DNA from: Clostridium sp. CAG:302
GTDB lineage: Bacteria; Bacillota_I; Bacilli_A; RF39; UBA660
Length of the DNA: 64,000 nucleotides
Direction: 5' to 3'
Assembly (NCBI GenBank): GCA_000431795.1
Contig: FR887373.1
Coordinates: 143,454 to 207,453, forward strand
Part shown: piece by piece, positions 44,073 to 54,199 of the stretch
How the letters are laid out: each line of letters starts with the position of its first letter
How positions within the stretch are numbered: the stretch's first letter is position 1
Notes under the pieces: model-generated
What the model was told of the DNA's origin: nothing
Databases searched by the model: none
Seen by the model: only the letters and a program-made list of their open reading frames with translations
Position numbers and translations under genes: made by a program

Positions 44073-44784
44073 AAATGTAAAGAAAAGTTTTGATAAACTT
44101 AATGTACTTAAAGGTATATCTTTTAATGTTGAAAAAGGAGAAGTTATATCAGTAATTGGTCCTTCAGGATGTGGTAAGAGTACTTTACTTAGATGTATTA
44201 ATATGTTAGAAAAACCTAGTAGTGGTAAAATAATATTTGAGGGGATTGATATTACTAGTAAGAATACTGATTTACCTAAGGTAAGAGAAAAGATTGGTAT
44301 GGTCTTTCAACAATTTAATTTATTCCCACATCTGACTGTACTTGATAATATTATTTTGGCTCCTGTTAAACTTGGTATAATGGATAAGGATAGTGCTATA
44401 AAGAGAGCAGAAGAACTTCTTAAAGAAACTAGTTTACTTGATAAGAAAGATAATTATCCGGAAGAGTTATCAGGAGGGCAGAAACAGAGAGTAGCTATTG
44501 TTAGATCACTTATTATGAATCCGGATATTATTTTATTTGATGAGCCAACTAGTGCACTTGATCCTGAAATGGTTGGAGATGTACTGGAACTTATTAAAAA
44601 AGTCGCTGATACGGGTATGACAATGATTGTAGTATCACATGAAATGAACTTTGTTAAGAAGTGTGCAAGTAGAGTATTATTTATAGATAATGGTAAAATA
44701 GCACTTGATGGAACTCCTAAGGAAGTGTTTAATAATAAAGATAATGAGAGATTAATGGAATTTTTGAATAAAACAAATAATTAA
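44059..44784 (+). CDS. Amino-acid ABC transporter ATP-binding protein (GlnQ/HisP family)
   Basis: The 241-residue ATPase has Walker A GPSGCGKST, Q-loop FQQFNLFPH, signature LSGGQKQR, Walker B ILFDEPTSALDP and the H-loop VVSHEMNF. The start is a GTG at 44059 after AAAGGAG, overlapping the permease end. It powers uptake by the adjacent permease. The arcAB promoter follows within 20 bases of the stop, without an obvious terminator, so partial read-through into the arginine genes is possible. Confidence 0.96.
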   Translation: MLEVKNVKKSFDKLNVLKGISFNVEKGEVISVIGPSGCGKSTLLRCINMLEKPSSGKIIFEGIDITSKNTDLPKVREKIGMVFQQFNLFPHLTVLDNIILAPVKLGIMDKDSAIKRAEELLKETSLLDKKDNYPEELSGGQKQRVAIVRSLIMNPDIILFDEPTSALDPEMVGDVLELIKKVADTGMTMIVVSHEMNFVKKCASRVLFIDNGKIALDGTPKEVFNNKDNERLMEFLNKTNN

Positions 44785-44802
44785 AAAATAGTATAAAAAT
44801 GT

Positions 44803-44831
44803 TTGTAAAAAACATAAAATGTTGTTATAAT
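44803..44831 (+). promoter_or_regulatory. Promoter of the arcAB-arcC-arcD operon
   Basis: TTGTAA (44803-44808), 17 bases, TATAAT (44826-44831) with TGT before it (extended -10). Confidence 0.75.
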
Positions 44832-44870
44832 TATTATAGTAGGGAAACTACATAAGAAGGGAGAATATTA

Positions 44871-47198
44871 GTGGATAATGTTATTAATGTAAAAAGTGAA
44901 ATTGGAACTTTAAAAAAAGTATTATTACATAGACCAGGAAATGAATTACTTAATTTGACTCCTGATACATTAAGTAGATTACTTTTTGATGATATTCCTT
45001 TTTTACCTGAAGCTCAAAAAGAACATGATGAGTTTGCTCATATACTAAAAGAAAATGGTATTGAAGTTGTTTATCTTGAAGACTTAATGGCTGAAGTACT
45101 AGAACTTGGAGATGATATTGAAAATAAATTTATTAGACAATTTATTTTTGAGGCTGGTATTAGAACTCCAAAGTATAAAGAATTGGTTTTTGATTATTTA
45201 AAGAGTTTTGTTAATAAGAAAGAACTTGTTCTTAAAACTATGGAAGGTATTAAGATAGAAGAAATACCTAGAAAGAAGAGAGAAGTAGAAAAATCTTTAG
45301 TTGATTTAGTTAGTGATGAATCTGAATTTTTAGCAGATCCTATGCCTAATTTATATTTTACTAGAGATCCATTTGCTAGTGCAGGTAATGGTGTTATCTT
45401 AAATAAGATGTATTCAGTTACCAGAAATAGAGAAACTATATATGCTGAATATATATTTAATTATCATCCTGAATATAAAGGAAAGATTAATAAATACTAT
45501 GATAGATATTTACCTTATCATATAGAAGGTGGAGATGTTCTTAACTTATCTAATCATGTTTTAGCAGTAGGTATATCTCAAAGAACTGAGTCTGGTGCTA
45601 TTGATGAACTTGCTAAGAATATGTTTAGAAATCCTGATTGTGAAATTGATACTATTTTAGCATTTAATATACCTGAATCTAGAGCATTTATGCACTTAGA
45701 TACTGTATTTACACAAATTGATTATGATAAATTTACTTTCCATCCAGGTATTATGGATACTTTAGAGGTATTTGAAATTACTGAAGGAGATATTCCTGAT
45801 AGTGATGAAGATTTGAATGTTAAAAAAGTTGAAGGTAGTCTTGAAGAAATACTTGAAAGATATCTTGGGAGAAAGGTTACTTTAATTCCTTGCGCTGGAG
45901 GAGAGAGAATATCTTCTGAAAGAGAACAATGGAATGATGGTACTAATACTTTATGTATTGCTCCGGGTGTTGTTGTTGTTTATGATAGAAATAATATTAC
46001 TAACAATATATTAAGAGAACATGGTATTAAAGTACTTGAAATGAGTAGTGCTGAACTTTCTCGTGGTAGAGGTGGTCCTAGATGTATGAGTATGCCTTTA
46101 GTAAGAGAAGATTTAGATACTTCTAATAATAATAAAAATGAAGGTAATGAAAATATTTATTTTACTAAGGGTGAAGATGTAAAAAAAGTAAATGATAAAA
46201 TAGATTTAAGAGGAAGAAACTTCTTAACATTACTTGATTATACTCCTCTGGAGATAAGATATTTACTTGATTTAGCAAAAGATTTAAAGAATAAGAAACA
46301 TAATGATATACCTCATAGATATTTAAATAATAAGAATATTGTATTATTATTTGAAAAAACTTCTACTAGAACAAGATGTGCATTTGAAGTTGCTGGACTT
46401 GACTTGGGTATGGGAGTTACTTACCTAGATCCAGGTAGTTCACAAATGGGCAAGAAAGAAAGTATCGAAGATACTGCTAGAGTATTAGGTAGAATGTATG
46501 ATGGTATTGAATATAGAGGATATGACCAATCAATAGTAGAAGAACTAGCTAGATGTGCTGGTGTACCTGTATGGAATGGTCTTACTACACAGTTTCATCC
46601 TACACAAATGTTAGCGGATGTTATGACTGTTGAAGAAAACTTTGGTCATTTAGATGGCATTAAACTTGTATTTATGGGAGATGCTAGAAATAATGTTGCT
46701 AACTCACTTATGGTAGTTTGTGCTAAAATGGGTATGCACTTTGTAACATGTGGTCCTAAAGAATTATGGCCTGATAAAGAACTTGTTAATAAATGTAAAG
46801 AAATAGCTAAAGAAACTAATGGAAGTATTGAAATGACTGAAGATGTTATGGAAGCTTCTAGAGGAGCAGATGTTATTTATACTGATGTTTGGGTCTCTAT
46901 GGGTGAACCTGATGATGTATGGGCAGATAGAATTAAATTATTAAGTCCATATCAGGTTAATATGAAAGTTATGGATAATGCTAATCCTAATGCTATATTC
47001 TTACACTGTCTTCCATCATTCCATGATTTAAATACCACTATTGGTAAAGATATTAATGAGAAATTTGGTCTTAAAGAGATGGAAGTTACTGATGAAGTAT
47101 TTACATCTTCTAAATCAAAAGTATTTGATGAAGCAGAAAATAGATTACATACTATTAAAGCTGTAGTATATGCCACAATGAGGGAAGATAATGAGTAG
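44871..47198 (+). CDS. arcAB: Arginine deiminase-ornithine carbamoyltransferase fusion (ArcA-ArcB)
   Basis: A single 775-residue frame joins two enzymes. Residues 1 to about 415 are arginine deiminase: FTRDPFAS, the HIEGGDV motif and the catalytic cysteine in [14 protein letters not shown]. After a linker of about 25 hydrophilic residues, residues about 441-775 are ornithine carbamoyltransferase: FEKTSTRTR for carbamoyl phosphate, FHPTQML, and the ornithine motif HCLPSFHD. The deiminase makes citrulline; the second half phosphorolyses it to ornithine and carbamoyl phosphate. The start is a GTG after AAGAAGGGAG. It overlaps arcC by 8 bases. All catalytic motifs are intact, so channelling of citrulline is plausible. 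Confidence 0.95.
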   Translation: MDNVINVKSEIGTLKKVLLHRPGNELLNLTPDTLSRLLFDDIPFLPEAQKEHDEFAHILKENGIEVVYLEDLMAEVLELGDDIENKFIRQFIFEAGIRTPKYKELVFDYLKSFVNKKELVLKTMEGIKIEEIPRKKREVEKSLVDLVSDESEFLADPMPNLYFTRDPFASAGNGVILNKMYSVTRNRETIYAEYIFNYHPEYKGKINKYYDRYLPYHIEGGDVLNLSNHVLAVGISQRTESGAIDELAKNMFRNPDCEIDTILAFNIPESRAFMHLDTVFTQIDYDKFTFHPGIMDTLEVFEITEGDIPDSDEDLNVKKVEGSLEEILERYLGRKVTLIPCAGGERISSEREQWNDGTNTLCIAPGVVVVYDRNNITNNILREHGIKVLEMSSAELSRGRGGPRCMSMPLVREDLDTSNNNKNEGNENIYFTKGEDVKKVNDKIDLRGRNFLTLLDYTPLEIRYLLDLAKDLKNKKHNDIPHRYLNNKNIVLLFEKTSTRTRCAFEVAGLDLGMGVTYLDPGSSQMGKKESIEDTARVLGRMYDGIEYRGYDQSIVEELARCAGVPVWNGLTTQFHPTQMLADVMTVEENFGHLDGIKLVFMGDARNNVANSLMVVCAKMGMHFVTCGPKELWPDKELVNKCKEIAKETNGSIEMTEDVMEASRGADVIYTDVWVSMGEPDDVWADRIKLLSPYQVNMKVMDNANPNAIFLHCLPSFHDLNTTIGKDINEKFGLKEMEVTDEVFTSSKSKVFDEAENRLHTIKAVVYATMREDNE

Positions 47199-48126
47199 AA
47201 TTGTCATTGCATTAGGTGGAAATGCTTTAGGTAAGACTCCTGGTGAACAACTTAGTCTTTTATCTAATGTAGCAAAAATTATCGTTGAACTTATTAAAGA
47301 TGGTAATGAAATTGTTCTTACACATGGAAATGGTCCTCAGGTAGGACAAATAGCCCTTGCTATGGAGTATGCTTCAAATGGTGAAGCAGGTACTCCTAGT
47401 ATGCCATTTCCTGAATGTGGAAGTATGAGTCAAGGTTATATAGGATACCATATGCAACAATCTATCTTAAATGAATTAGATAGACAAGGTGTAAAAAAAG
47501 AATGTGTATCCTTGATAACACAAGTCCTTGTGGATAGTAATGATAGCGCTTTTCAAAATCCAACTAAGCCTATTGGAATGTTCTATAGTAAGGAGAAAGC
47601 TATGGAAATTGAAAAAGAAAAGGGCTATGTATTTACTGAAGATGCAGGACGTGGTTATAGGAGAGTTGTACCTTCTCCAATTCCTAAAAAAATTATTGAG
47701 AAAGATTCTATTACAAGTCTTCTTGATAATGGTACTATTGTTATAGCTGTTGGTGGTGGCGGTATACCAGTAATTAATAGTGGTAATGGATTAAAAGGAG
47801 TAGAAGCTGTTATTGATAAAGATAGATCTGGTGCTTTACTAGCTAGAGAAATCAATGCTGATATTTTCTTAATACTAACTGCTGTTGATAAAGTATGCTT
47901 AAACTATAATACAGATAATGAGATAATGTTAGATTCACTTACTAAAGAAGAGGCAGAAAAGTATATAGATGAAGGACAATTTGCTAAGGGAAGTATGCTT
48001 CCTAAGGTAGAGGCCTGTCTTGATTTTATTGGAGAATCTACTTCAAGAAAAGCTATTATTAGTTCATTATCTAAAGCTAAAGAAGCAATAGATGGAAAAA
48101 CAGGTACAGTCATAAAAAGGAGGTAA
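47191..48126 (+). CDS. arcC: Carbamate kinase
   Basis: The 311-residue protein has [15 protein letters not shown] at the start, HGNGPQVG and the AVGGGGIPV motif of carbamate kinases. It transfers phosphate from carbamoyl phosphate to ADP, the ATP-yielding last step of the deiminase pathway. The ATG lies in ATGAGTAG, overlapping the arcAB stop. The length and motifs are standard. Confidence 0.96.
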   Translation: MSRIVIALGGNALGKTPGEQLSLLSNVAKIIVELIKDGNEIVLTHGNGPQVGQIALAMEYASNGEAGTPSMPFPECGSMSQGYIGYHMQQSILNELDRQGVKKECVSLITQVLVDSNDSAFQNPTKPIGMFYSKEKAMEIEKEKGYVFTEDAGRGYRRVVPSPIPKKIIEKDSITSLLDNGTIVIAVGGGGIPVINSGNGLKGVEAVIDKDRSGALLAREINADIFLILTAVDKVCLNYNTDNEIMLDSLTKEEAEKYIDEGQFAKGSMLPKVEACLDFIGESTSRKAIISSLSKAKEAIDGKTGTVIKRR

Positions 48127-48135
48127 GTATTTAAA

Positions 48136-49608
48136 ATGGCTAAAAAAAGAAAAAAGGTACTTCTTTCGTCATTTTCTATCATCTTAATACTAATATTTGT
48201 TTTAGGAATAATATCACATCTTTTACCTAATGCAAAATTTGTTGGTGAAGAAATAATAAATGGAAGTGGTACTGTAGGTGCTAAATTATCACAGGTATTA
48301 ATGGCACCAATATTAGGCTTTGAAGATGCTATTGACATTGCAATTTTCATAATGATGCTAGGAGGTTTACTTAAGGTTATTGGTAAGACTGGTGCTTTAG
48401 AAGCAGGTATTAAAGCATTAGTTCAAAAATTAAAAGGAAGAGAAATATTATTAATTCCAATATTAATGTTTATATTCTCAATTTGTGGAACAACTTATGG
48501 TATGCTTGAAGAAACAGTAGGATTTTATGCATTACTTGCTGCGACAATGATGGCTGCTGGTATGGATCCACTTGTTGGTTCTGCGGTTATCTTATTAGGT
48601 GCAGGAGCAGGATGTTTAGGATCTACAATTAACCCATTTGCTACTGGAGTTGCTATTAGTGCACTTCCTGATTCTATTAAGGCTAATCAAGGTGTAGTAA
48701 TTCTAATTGCAGTATTCCTATGGCTTACTACTTATGCAATTTGTACTTTCTTTGTAGTAAGATACGCTAAGAAAGTAAAAAGAGACAAAGGTTCTACATT
48801 CTTATCTCTAAGAGAGCAAAAAGCTGCTGAAAAGAAATATGGTAGCTTTGAAGAACATGAAGAAAATAGCAAGAAAGAACAAGAAAAAGTTGTATTAACT
48901 GGTAAACAAAAAGTTACTTTAATATTATTTGGATTAACATTCCTTGTAATGATTATTGGATTTATCCCTTGGGGTGAATTTGGTGTAACTATATTTGATA
49001 AGTTTACTGGATGGCTTACTGGTTCATCACTTGGTAATTGGGGCTTCTATGAATCTGCTTTATGGTTCTTAATAATGTCAATTGTTATTGCTATTGTTAA
49101 CAAATTTGGAGAAAAGGGCTTTGTTGATACATTTGTTGATGGCGCTGATGATATGATAGGTGTTATACTTATAATTGCTGTTGCTAGAGGTGCTAGTGTT
49201 CTTATGAAACAAACATATCTAGATAACTATATTATATATAATGCTGCGAATATATTATCTAAGGTACCTCAATTGGCATTTATACCACTTAACTATATAT
49301 TACATATAGTATTATCTATATTAGTTCCATCATCATCTGGACTTGCTACATTATCTACACCAATCATTGCTCCTTTAGCAGCACAACTTGGTTACAATGT
49401 AGAAGTTACCATTATGACTTTAGTATCTGCAAATGGATTAGTTAACTTAATTACTCCAACTTGTGGTGCTATTATGGGTGGACTTGCTCTTGCTAAAGTA
49501 GAATATTCTACTTGGTTTAGATGGGCATTAAAAGTAGTTTTAACTATTGCTGTAGCTAATATATTAATACTATGTTTATTCTCACTCATATTACAAGTGG
49601 CTCATTAG
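48136..49608 (+). CDS. arcD: YfcC/ArcD-type basic amino-acid carrier
   Basis: The 490 residues form about twelve membrane helices with a charged central loop (residues about 215-255). Sequence blocks such as GTTYGMLEETVGFYALL, GAGAGCLGSTINPFATGV and VPSSSGLATLSTPI match the YfcC family (PF03606 superfamily), several members of which act as arginine-ornithine antiporters in deiminase operons. It lies 9 bases after arcC, with GGAGG upstream. The exchange role follows from context; the fold alone does not fix the substrate. Confidence 0.88.
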   Translation: MAKKRKKVLLSSFSIILILIFVLGIISHLLPNAKFVGEEIINGSGTVGAKLSQVLMAPILGFEDAIDIAIFIMMLGGLLKVIGKTGALEAGIKALVQKLKGREILLIPILMFIFSICGTTYGMLEETVGFYALLAATMMAAGMDPLVGSAVILLGAGAGCLGSTINPFATGVAISALPDSIKANQGVVILIAVFLWLTTYAICTFFVVRYAKKVKRDKGSTFLSLREQKAAEKKYGSFEEHEENSKKEQEKVVLTGKQKVTLILFGLTFLVMIIGFIPWGEFGVTIFDKFTGWLTGSSLGNWGFYESALWFLIMSIVIAIVNKFGEKGFVDTFVDGADDMIGVILIIAVARGASVLMKQTYLDNYIIYNAANILSKVPQLAFIPLNYILHIVLSILVPSSSGLATLSTPIIAPLAAQLGYNVEVTIMTLVSANGLVNLITPTCGAIMGGLALAKVEYSTWFRWALKVVLTIAVANILILCLFSLILQVAH

Positions 49609-49618
49609 TTAAATAAAA

Positions 49619-49649
49619 AGCAATCTCATAAAAAAAGAGATTGTTTTTA
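49619..49649 (+). terminator. Terminator of the arc operon
   Basis: CAATCTC (49621-49627) pairs with GAGATTG (49637-49643), followed by a T-run. Confidence 0.85.
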
Positions 49650-49655
49650 TATACA

Positions 49656-49785
49656 TAATTATTTTTGAAGACTATAAGCCTTCAAAAATCTAGTTAAAGA
49701 CTTATGGCTTTAACTAGCAGTGAATAACGAAGTATGAACTGTCAAGGCAAGAACTAATTTTATATGTTAGTTCTTAATTTTTTCT
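49656..49785 (+). repeat. Double stem-loop intergenic repeat, copy 10 (with terminator tail)
   Basis: TTTTTGAAG (49662-49670) pairs with CTTCAAAAA (49680-49688), and TAGTTAAAG (49691-49699) with CTTTAACTA (49708-49716), loop ACTTATGG. A GCAGTGAATAACGAAGTATGAACTG tail split into GTGAATA-type box and hairpin follows, then AAGAACTAA/TTAGTTCTT with a T-run. It is nearly identical to copy 11 at 52.1 kb. Confidence 0.8.
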
Positions 49786-49869
49786 TAATTTTTAATAATT
49801 GTATATGAATTAATATCATTATATAGTATAATATTTATTGTAAAGAAAATATAAAGGAGTTAGTAGTAT

Positions 49870-51093
49870 ATGAAAAAAGTAAAAGTAAAGAATAAAAGTC
49901 ACTATTTAATTCTTATATGTTGTTTATTCTTAGTATTAGGTATAGTAATATACTTTATAATTAATCTTATTGGAAGTGAGAATTTAGGTAATAATAATGA
50001 TATAAATAATAGTATTACGTTTAATGAAAAAGATATTAATAAGTATGATGATGTTAAGATTTTTAAAGGAAAAAATCCAGATAATTATTTATATTTTTCA
50101 AATATTTTATGGAGAATTATAAGTATTAATAAAGATGGTTCATTAGATATTACTACTGAGAATAATATTAATATTTTAAAGAATGTTAATTATGATGTTA
50201 ATAAATATGTTAATGATATATTTTTAAATAGTATTGATAAGAAGTACTTAGATAAAGTTTCATATTGTAATGATGTTATATCTAAGGTAGAAAAAAGAGA
50301 ATGTAAAAAGATTTATACAAAAGATTATGTTAGATTACTTAGTATAGAGGATATTGTTAATTCTACTGATAACGATAAAAGTTATCTACTAAATGATTTA
50401 GATTATTGGCTTAATAATAAGTCTGATAGTAAACAATTTGTTGTTGTTAATAATAAGATTGCCTCTGGGGATAGCAAAGATGGTTATGGTGTAAGACCTG
50501 TCATTAGATTAAAGAGCAGTATAATTATTAAGTCTGGTGATGGTACTTTAGATAAGCCTTATGTTGTATCTGAGGATACTACTGGTCTTAGCGTTGGTAG
50601 TTATATTAAACTAGATAATGATTTATGGGTTATCTATGAAGTAGGCAAAGATAATGTTAAGTTAGCTCTTGCTAATGGATTATCTGGTGCTAAAGCATTT
50701 GGTAATAGTAGTGAATATAATATAGATAAAGATGATAGTATAGCTCATTACTTAAATAATGATTATTTAAATAGTTTATCTTATAAAGATATGCTTATTG
50801 ATAGTGAATGGGAAACTGGTAAATATACTGATAGTTATAGTAATGTAGATAAAAATATAGTTACTGCGAAAGTAGGTATGCTTAGTGTAAAAGATTTAAA
50901 GTTAGTTGATAATAAATTGGGATATTATTTAATAACTCCAAGTGATAAAGAAGAAGTTTACTTTTATAACACTAATAGTTATGTATCTAAAACTAATTAT
51001 TTACGTAGTATAGTTCCTACTATTAGTATTAAAAATAATTATAAAGTAAATGGTATGGGTACAAAAGATAACCCTTTTGAAGTTGAGGTATAA
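49870..51093 (+). CDS. Membrane-anchored extracellular protein with two tandem related domains
   Basis: A single N-terminal membrane helix (residues about 12-32) anchors a 370-residue extracellular part. Two repeats are visible, each with an N-x-LW-x-I start (FSNILWRIISI and LDNDLWVIYEV), an LS-x-x-D-x segment and an end of the type G-x-GT-x-D-x-P-(Y/F) (GDGTLDKPYVV and GMGTKDNPFEV). This pattern is common in uncharacterised surface proteins of gut Firmicutes, close to the DUF6273 type. AAAGGAG precedes the ATG. It forms a two-gene cassette with the next gene, bracketed by near-identical repeats. Confidence 0.6.
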   Translation: MKKVKVKNKSHYLILICCLFLVLGIVIYFIINLIGSENLGNNNDINNSITFNEKDINKYDDVKIFKGKNPDNYLYFSNILWRIISINKDGSLDITTENNINILKNVNYDVNKYVNDIFLNSIDKKYLDKVSYCNDVISKVEKRECKKIYTKDYVRLLSIEDIVNSTDNDKSYLLNDLDYWLNNKSDSKQFVVVNNKIASGDSKDGYGVRPVIRLKSSIIIKSGDGTLDKPYVVSEDTTGLSVGSYIKLDNDLWVIYEVGKDNVKLALANGLSGAKAFGNSSEYNIDKDDSIAHYLNNDYLNSLSYKDMLIDSEWETGKYTDSYSNVDKNIVTAKVGMLSVKDLKLVDNKLGYYLITPSDKEEVYFYNTNSYVSKTNYLRSIVPTISIKNNYKVNGMGTKDNPFEVEV

Positions 51094-51094
51094 T

Positions 51095-52090
51095 ATGAAG
51101 AAGTTAATGGTATTTGGTATTTCTTTTGCATCTTGTATGGTTGTATTTTTAATGACTATTTTTATATTTAAAGAACCTATTACTAATTATTTAGTTTCAA
51201 ATAATAATCTTAAATTAGTAGGTGTTTTATATGGTAAGAATACTTTATATGATGTAGTAGCAAGAAATAATTATATTTCTTATAAAAAAGATATTGATGG
51301 TAATGTTATTTCTGGAAGTGTTTCTTCTGATAATGTAAGTAATGATAAGTATGAAAAGGAAATACTAGAAAAAGATGATAGCACTGAAGGATATAAGTTT
51401 ATTAATATAGAAATTAATGGATATAAAAGTTATTTGATAGCAATATATGACCCCTCTAAAGTTAAACTTGTAAGTTCTAGATGGTTTAATAGAGGTAATA
51501 CTGGTCAGCAAACTGTTATTGATATTTGTAAAAGATATAATGGTAAAGTATGTATTAATGGTGGAGGATTTCAAGACTTTGGCCTTGGTTCTGATATTCC
51601 AATGGGCTATGTTATTGAAGATGGTAAGATTACCTGGGATAGTGAAGGTAAGTCTAAATTAGTAGGATTTAATTATGACAATGAACTTGTACTTATGAAT
51701 GCTACCGGAGAAGAGGCTATAGCTGCGGGTGTTCGTGATGCTTTAGAATTTGGACCATTCTTAATAGATAATGGTGAGATAATTGTACCTAAGGAAGAAT
51801 CTGCTGGTGGATATGGCGGTGCTGCAAGAGTGGCTATTGCTCAAAGAAAAGATGGCATAGTATTATTCCTTGTAACTGAAGGTGTACATAGTAAAGGACC
51901 TACTATATACGAAGTGGCTGAAACATTAAAGAAGTATGGAGCTTATACTGCTGGTAACTTAGATGGTGGTGCTTCAAGTAGTTTAGTAGTTAATGGAAAG
52001 ATGATTAATCATCCATTAAACATATATGGGGAACTTATTAATGGAGGTAGAGGCCGCAGTGTAGTTACAGGCTTTGGATATATTGAATAA
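51095..52090 (+). CDS. Phosphodiester glycosidase (NAGPA-like) family exoprotein
   Basis: From the ATG at 51095 the 331-residue protein has one N-terminal membrane anchor (VFGISFASCMVVFLMTIFIF) and a NAGPA/PF09992 domain: CINGGGFQDFG, then LEFGPFLIDNGE and NLDGGASSSLVVNGK. Relatives hydrolyse phosphodiester-linked sugars, including N-acetylglucosamine-1-phosphodiester, and act on cell-surface polymers in bacteria. It starts 2 bases after the previous stop. It probably trims an envelope glycopolymer outside the membrane. Confidence 0.88.
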   Translation: MKKLMVFGISFASCMVVFLMTIFIFKEPITNYLVSNNNLKLVGVLYGKNTLYDVVARNNYISYKKDIDGNVISGSVSSDNVSNDKYEKEILEKDDSTEGYKFINIEINGYKSYLIAIYDPSKVKLVSSRWFNRGNTGQQTVIDICKRYNGKVCINGGGFQDFGLGSDIPMGYVIEDGKITWDSEGKSKLVGFNYDNELVLMNATGEEAIAAGVRDALEFGPFLIDNGEIIVPKEESAGGYGGAARVAIAQRKDGIVLFLVTEGVHSKGPTIYEVAETLKKYGAYTAGNLDGGASSSLVVNGKMINHPLNIYGELINGGRGRSVVTGFGYIE

Positions 52091-52100
52091 ATAATATATT

Positions 52101-52222
52101 ATTTTTGAAGACTATAGGCTTCAAAAATTCTAGTTAAAGACTTATGGCTTTAACTAGCAGTGAATAGCGAAGCATGAACTGTTAAGACTAGAACTAATAA
52201 AAGTATTTAGTTCTTTTTATTT
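52101..52222 (+). repeat. Double stem-loop intergenic repeat, copy 11 (with terminator tail)
   Basis: TTTTTGAAG (52102-52110) pairs with CTTCAAAAA (52119-52127), loop ACTATAGG, and TAGTTAAAG (52131-52139) with CTTTAACTA (52148-52156), loop ACTTATGG. The same tail as copy 10 follows and then AGAACTAA/TTAGTTCT with a T-run. Differences from copy 10 are a handful of bases. Confidence 0.8.
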
Positions 52223-52256
52223 GTGTAGTAAAATATTAGTAGAGCAGGTGATTAAT

Positions 52257-54131
52257 ATGTATTATAAAATTAGTCATGGTAGTGTTACTCTTGGTAATAA
52301 TACAGTACTTGAAGATATTAATTTTTGTGTTAAAGATAATGAAAAAATTGGTATTGTAGGAAGAAATGGCTGTGGTAAAACAACTTTACTTAAAGCAATT
52401 GTGGGAGAATATGAAATTACTAGTGGTTATGAAGAAGTGGATATTATTTCTTCAGAGGATTTTAATATTGGCTATGTTAAACAAAATGATGGTTATAGTC
52501 TTGATATGAAGATGATAGATTATATTAGGAGTTCTTTTAAGGATATTCTTGATATTGAAAAAAATCTTAATACTTTAGAGGATGAAATGAGTACTCATTA
52601 TGATGAAAAGATAGTAAGTAAATATAATGATCTTTTATCTAGATATGAATATATGGGTGGTTATAGATATAAGAAAGAGATAGAAGTTATTTTAAATAAG
52701 TTTGATTTTAGTGATGATGATAAAGACAAGTATTTAAATGAATTTTCCGGTGGTCAACTTACGAAGTTGTCTTTGATTAGGCTTCTGTTATCGAAGCCTG
52801 ATTTACTTATTTTGGATGAACCTACTAATCATTTGGATATTAAAGCTATAGAGTGGCTTGAGGATTACTTAAAGGGATATAAGGGTTCTATTATTTTGGT
52901 TAGTCATGATAGAATGTTTTTGGATAATGTTTGTAATGTGATATATGATATTGAGTATGGTTCTTTAACTAGATATAGTGGTAATTATTCTTATTTTGTT
53001 AAGAAGAAAGAAGAAAATTATATAAGAAATCTTAATGATTATGAAAGGCAACAAAGGGAGATTAAAAGACTTCAAGATATTGCTGATAGATTTAGGTATA
53101 AACCAACGAAGGCTGGTATGGCTATGTCAAAGTTAAAACAAATTGAGAGAATGGTATTAATAGATAAACCTGATAAGACTAATACTAAGTCTTTTAAGAT
53201 TAACTTTAGTCCGGAGATGAATAGTTATAGAGATGTTCTTAAGGTTAAGAATCTTTCTATTGGTTATGATAGAGAGTTATGTAAGTTATCTTTTGAGGTG
53301 GAAAGAGGAGACAGACTTGGTATTATTGGTGAGAATGGTATTGGTAAAAGTACGTTTCTTAAAACTATTATGGGTGATGTTCCAGCACTTGGTGGTAAGT
53401 TTGTTTTTGGAGATAGGGTTAATATTGGTTACTTTTCACAAGCATTAGATAATCTTAATTATGATAATTCTATTTATGATGAGATTGACAAAGAATTTCC
53501 TAGACTTACACCTAATGAGATTAGAACTCTTCTTGGGGCTTTTGAATTTAGTGGGGAAGATGTCTTTAAAAAAATTAAGGATTTATCTGGTGGTGAAAAG
53601 GTTAGAGTTAGTTTGTGTAAGATTTTGAATAAAAAACCTAATGTTCTTATCTTAGATGAACCGACGAATCACTTGGATATTATTGGTAAAGATACTATTG
53701 AGAAAATGCTTACTAGTTATAAGGGTACTATTATTATGGTTAGTCATGATAGATATCTTATTAAGAATGTTTGCAATAGACTTCTTGTTATGGAGGGTGG
53801 CAGAAGTACTTTATATAATTATGGTTATAATGAGTATTTGGAGAAGACTAGGTTTAATAATATAAGTAATGATAATGGGATTAAGATAGAAAAGAAGAAG
53901 AGTACTGATAAAAAGGTAGATACTTTTGATAGAAATAAAGAAATTAAAAAAATAGAAAGGGATATTTTTGAATTAGAGGAGAGACTTAGTAATCTTAATA
54001 ATGAGCTTTTGAAGGAAGATGTTTATATGGATATTAATAAGGCTAATTTGATTAAGTTAGAGATTGATATTGTAAGTAAGGATATTGAGAAGAAAACATT
54101 AGAGTGGGATGAGATTACGAAGGATATGTAA
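52257..54131 (+). CDS. ABC-F family ATP-binding protein
   Basis: The 624 residues contain two ATPase cassettes with Walker A GRNGCGKTT and GENGIGKST, signatures FSGGQLTKLSL and LSGGEKVRVSL, and Walker B LDEPTNHLD twice. There are no membrane helices; a charged linker and a C-terminal coiled coil (about 565-624) are present. This is the ABC-F plan of ribosome-associated factors that rescue stalled ribosomes or protect against antibiotics. The ATG at 52257 follows GCAGGTG. It stands alone, and drug resistance cannot be inferred from sequence by eye. Confidence 0.93.
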   Translation: MYYKISHGSVTLGNNTVLEDINFCVKDNEKIGIVGRNGCGKTTLLKAIVGEYEITSGYEEVDIISSEDFNIGYVKQNDGYSLDMKMIDYIRSSFKDILDIEKNLNTLEDEMSTHYDEKIVSKYNDLLSRYEYMGGYRYKKEIEVILNKFDFSDDDKDKYLNEFSGGQLTKLSLIRLLLSKPDLLILDEPTNHLDIKAIEWLEDYLKGYKGSIILVSHDRMFLDNVCNVIYDIEYGSLTRYSGNYSYFVKKKEENYIRNLNDYERQQREIKRLQDIADRFRYKPTKAGMAMSKLKQIERMVLIDKPDKTNTKSFKINFSPEMNSYRDVLKVKNLSIGYDRELCKLSFEVERGDRLGIIGENGIGKSTFLKTIMGDVPALGGKFVFGDRVNIGYFSQALDNLNYDNSIYDEIDKEFPRLTPNEIRTLLGAFEFSGEDVFKKIKDLSGGEKVRVSLCKILNKKPNVLILDEPTNHLDIIGKDTIEKMLTSYKGTIIMVSHDRYLIKNVCNRLLVMEGGRSTLYNYGYNEYLEKTRFNNISNDNGIKIEKKKSTDKKVDTFDRNKEIKKIERDIFELEERLSNLNNELLKEDVYMDINKANLIKLEIDIVSKDIEKKTLEWDEITKDM

Positions 54132-54199
54132 TCTTGGTATTATTAATTATTTATTTATGTTACTTTTACATATAATGTTTTAGATGTGAGGTGATAATA

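Noticed and set aside
47904..48350. 148-codon minus-strand frame across the arcC-arcD junction
   Set aside because: Overlaps two clear genes and has no ribosome site or recognisable domain.
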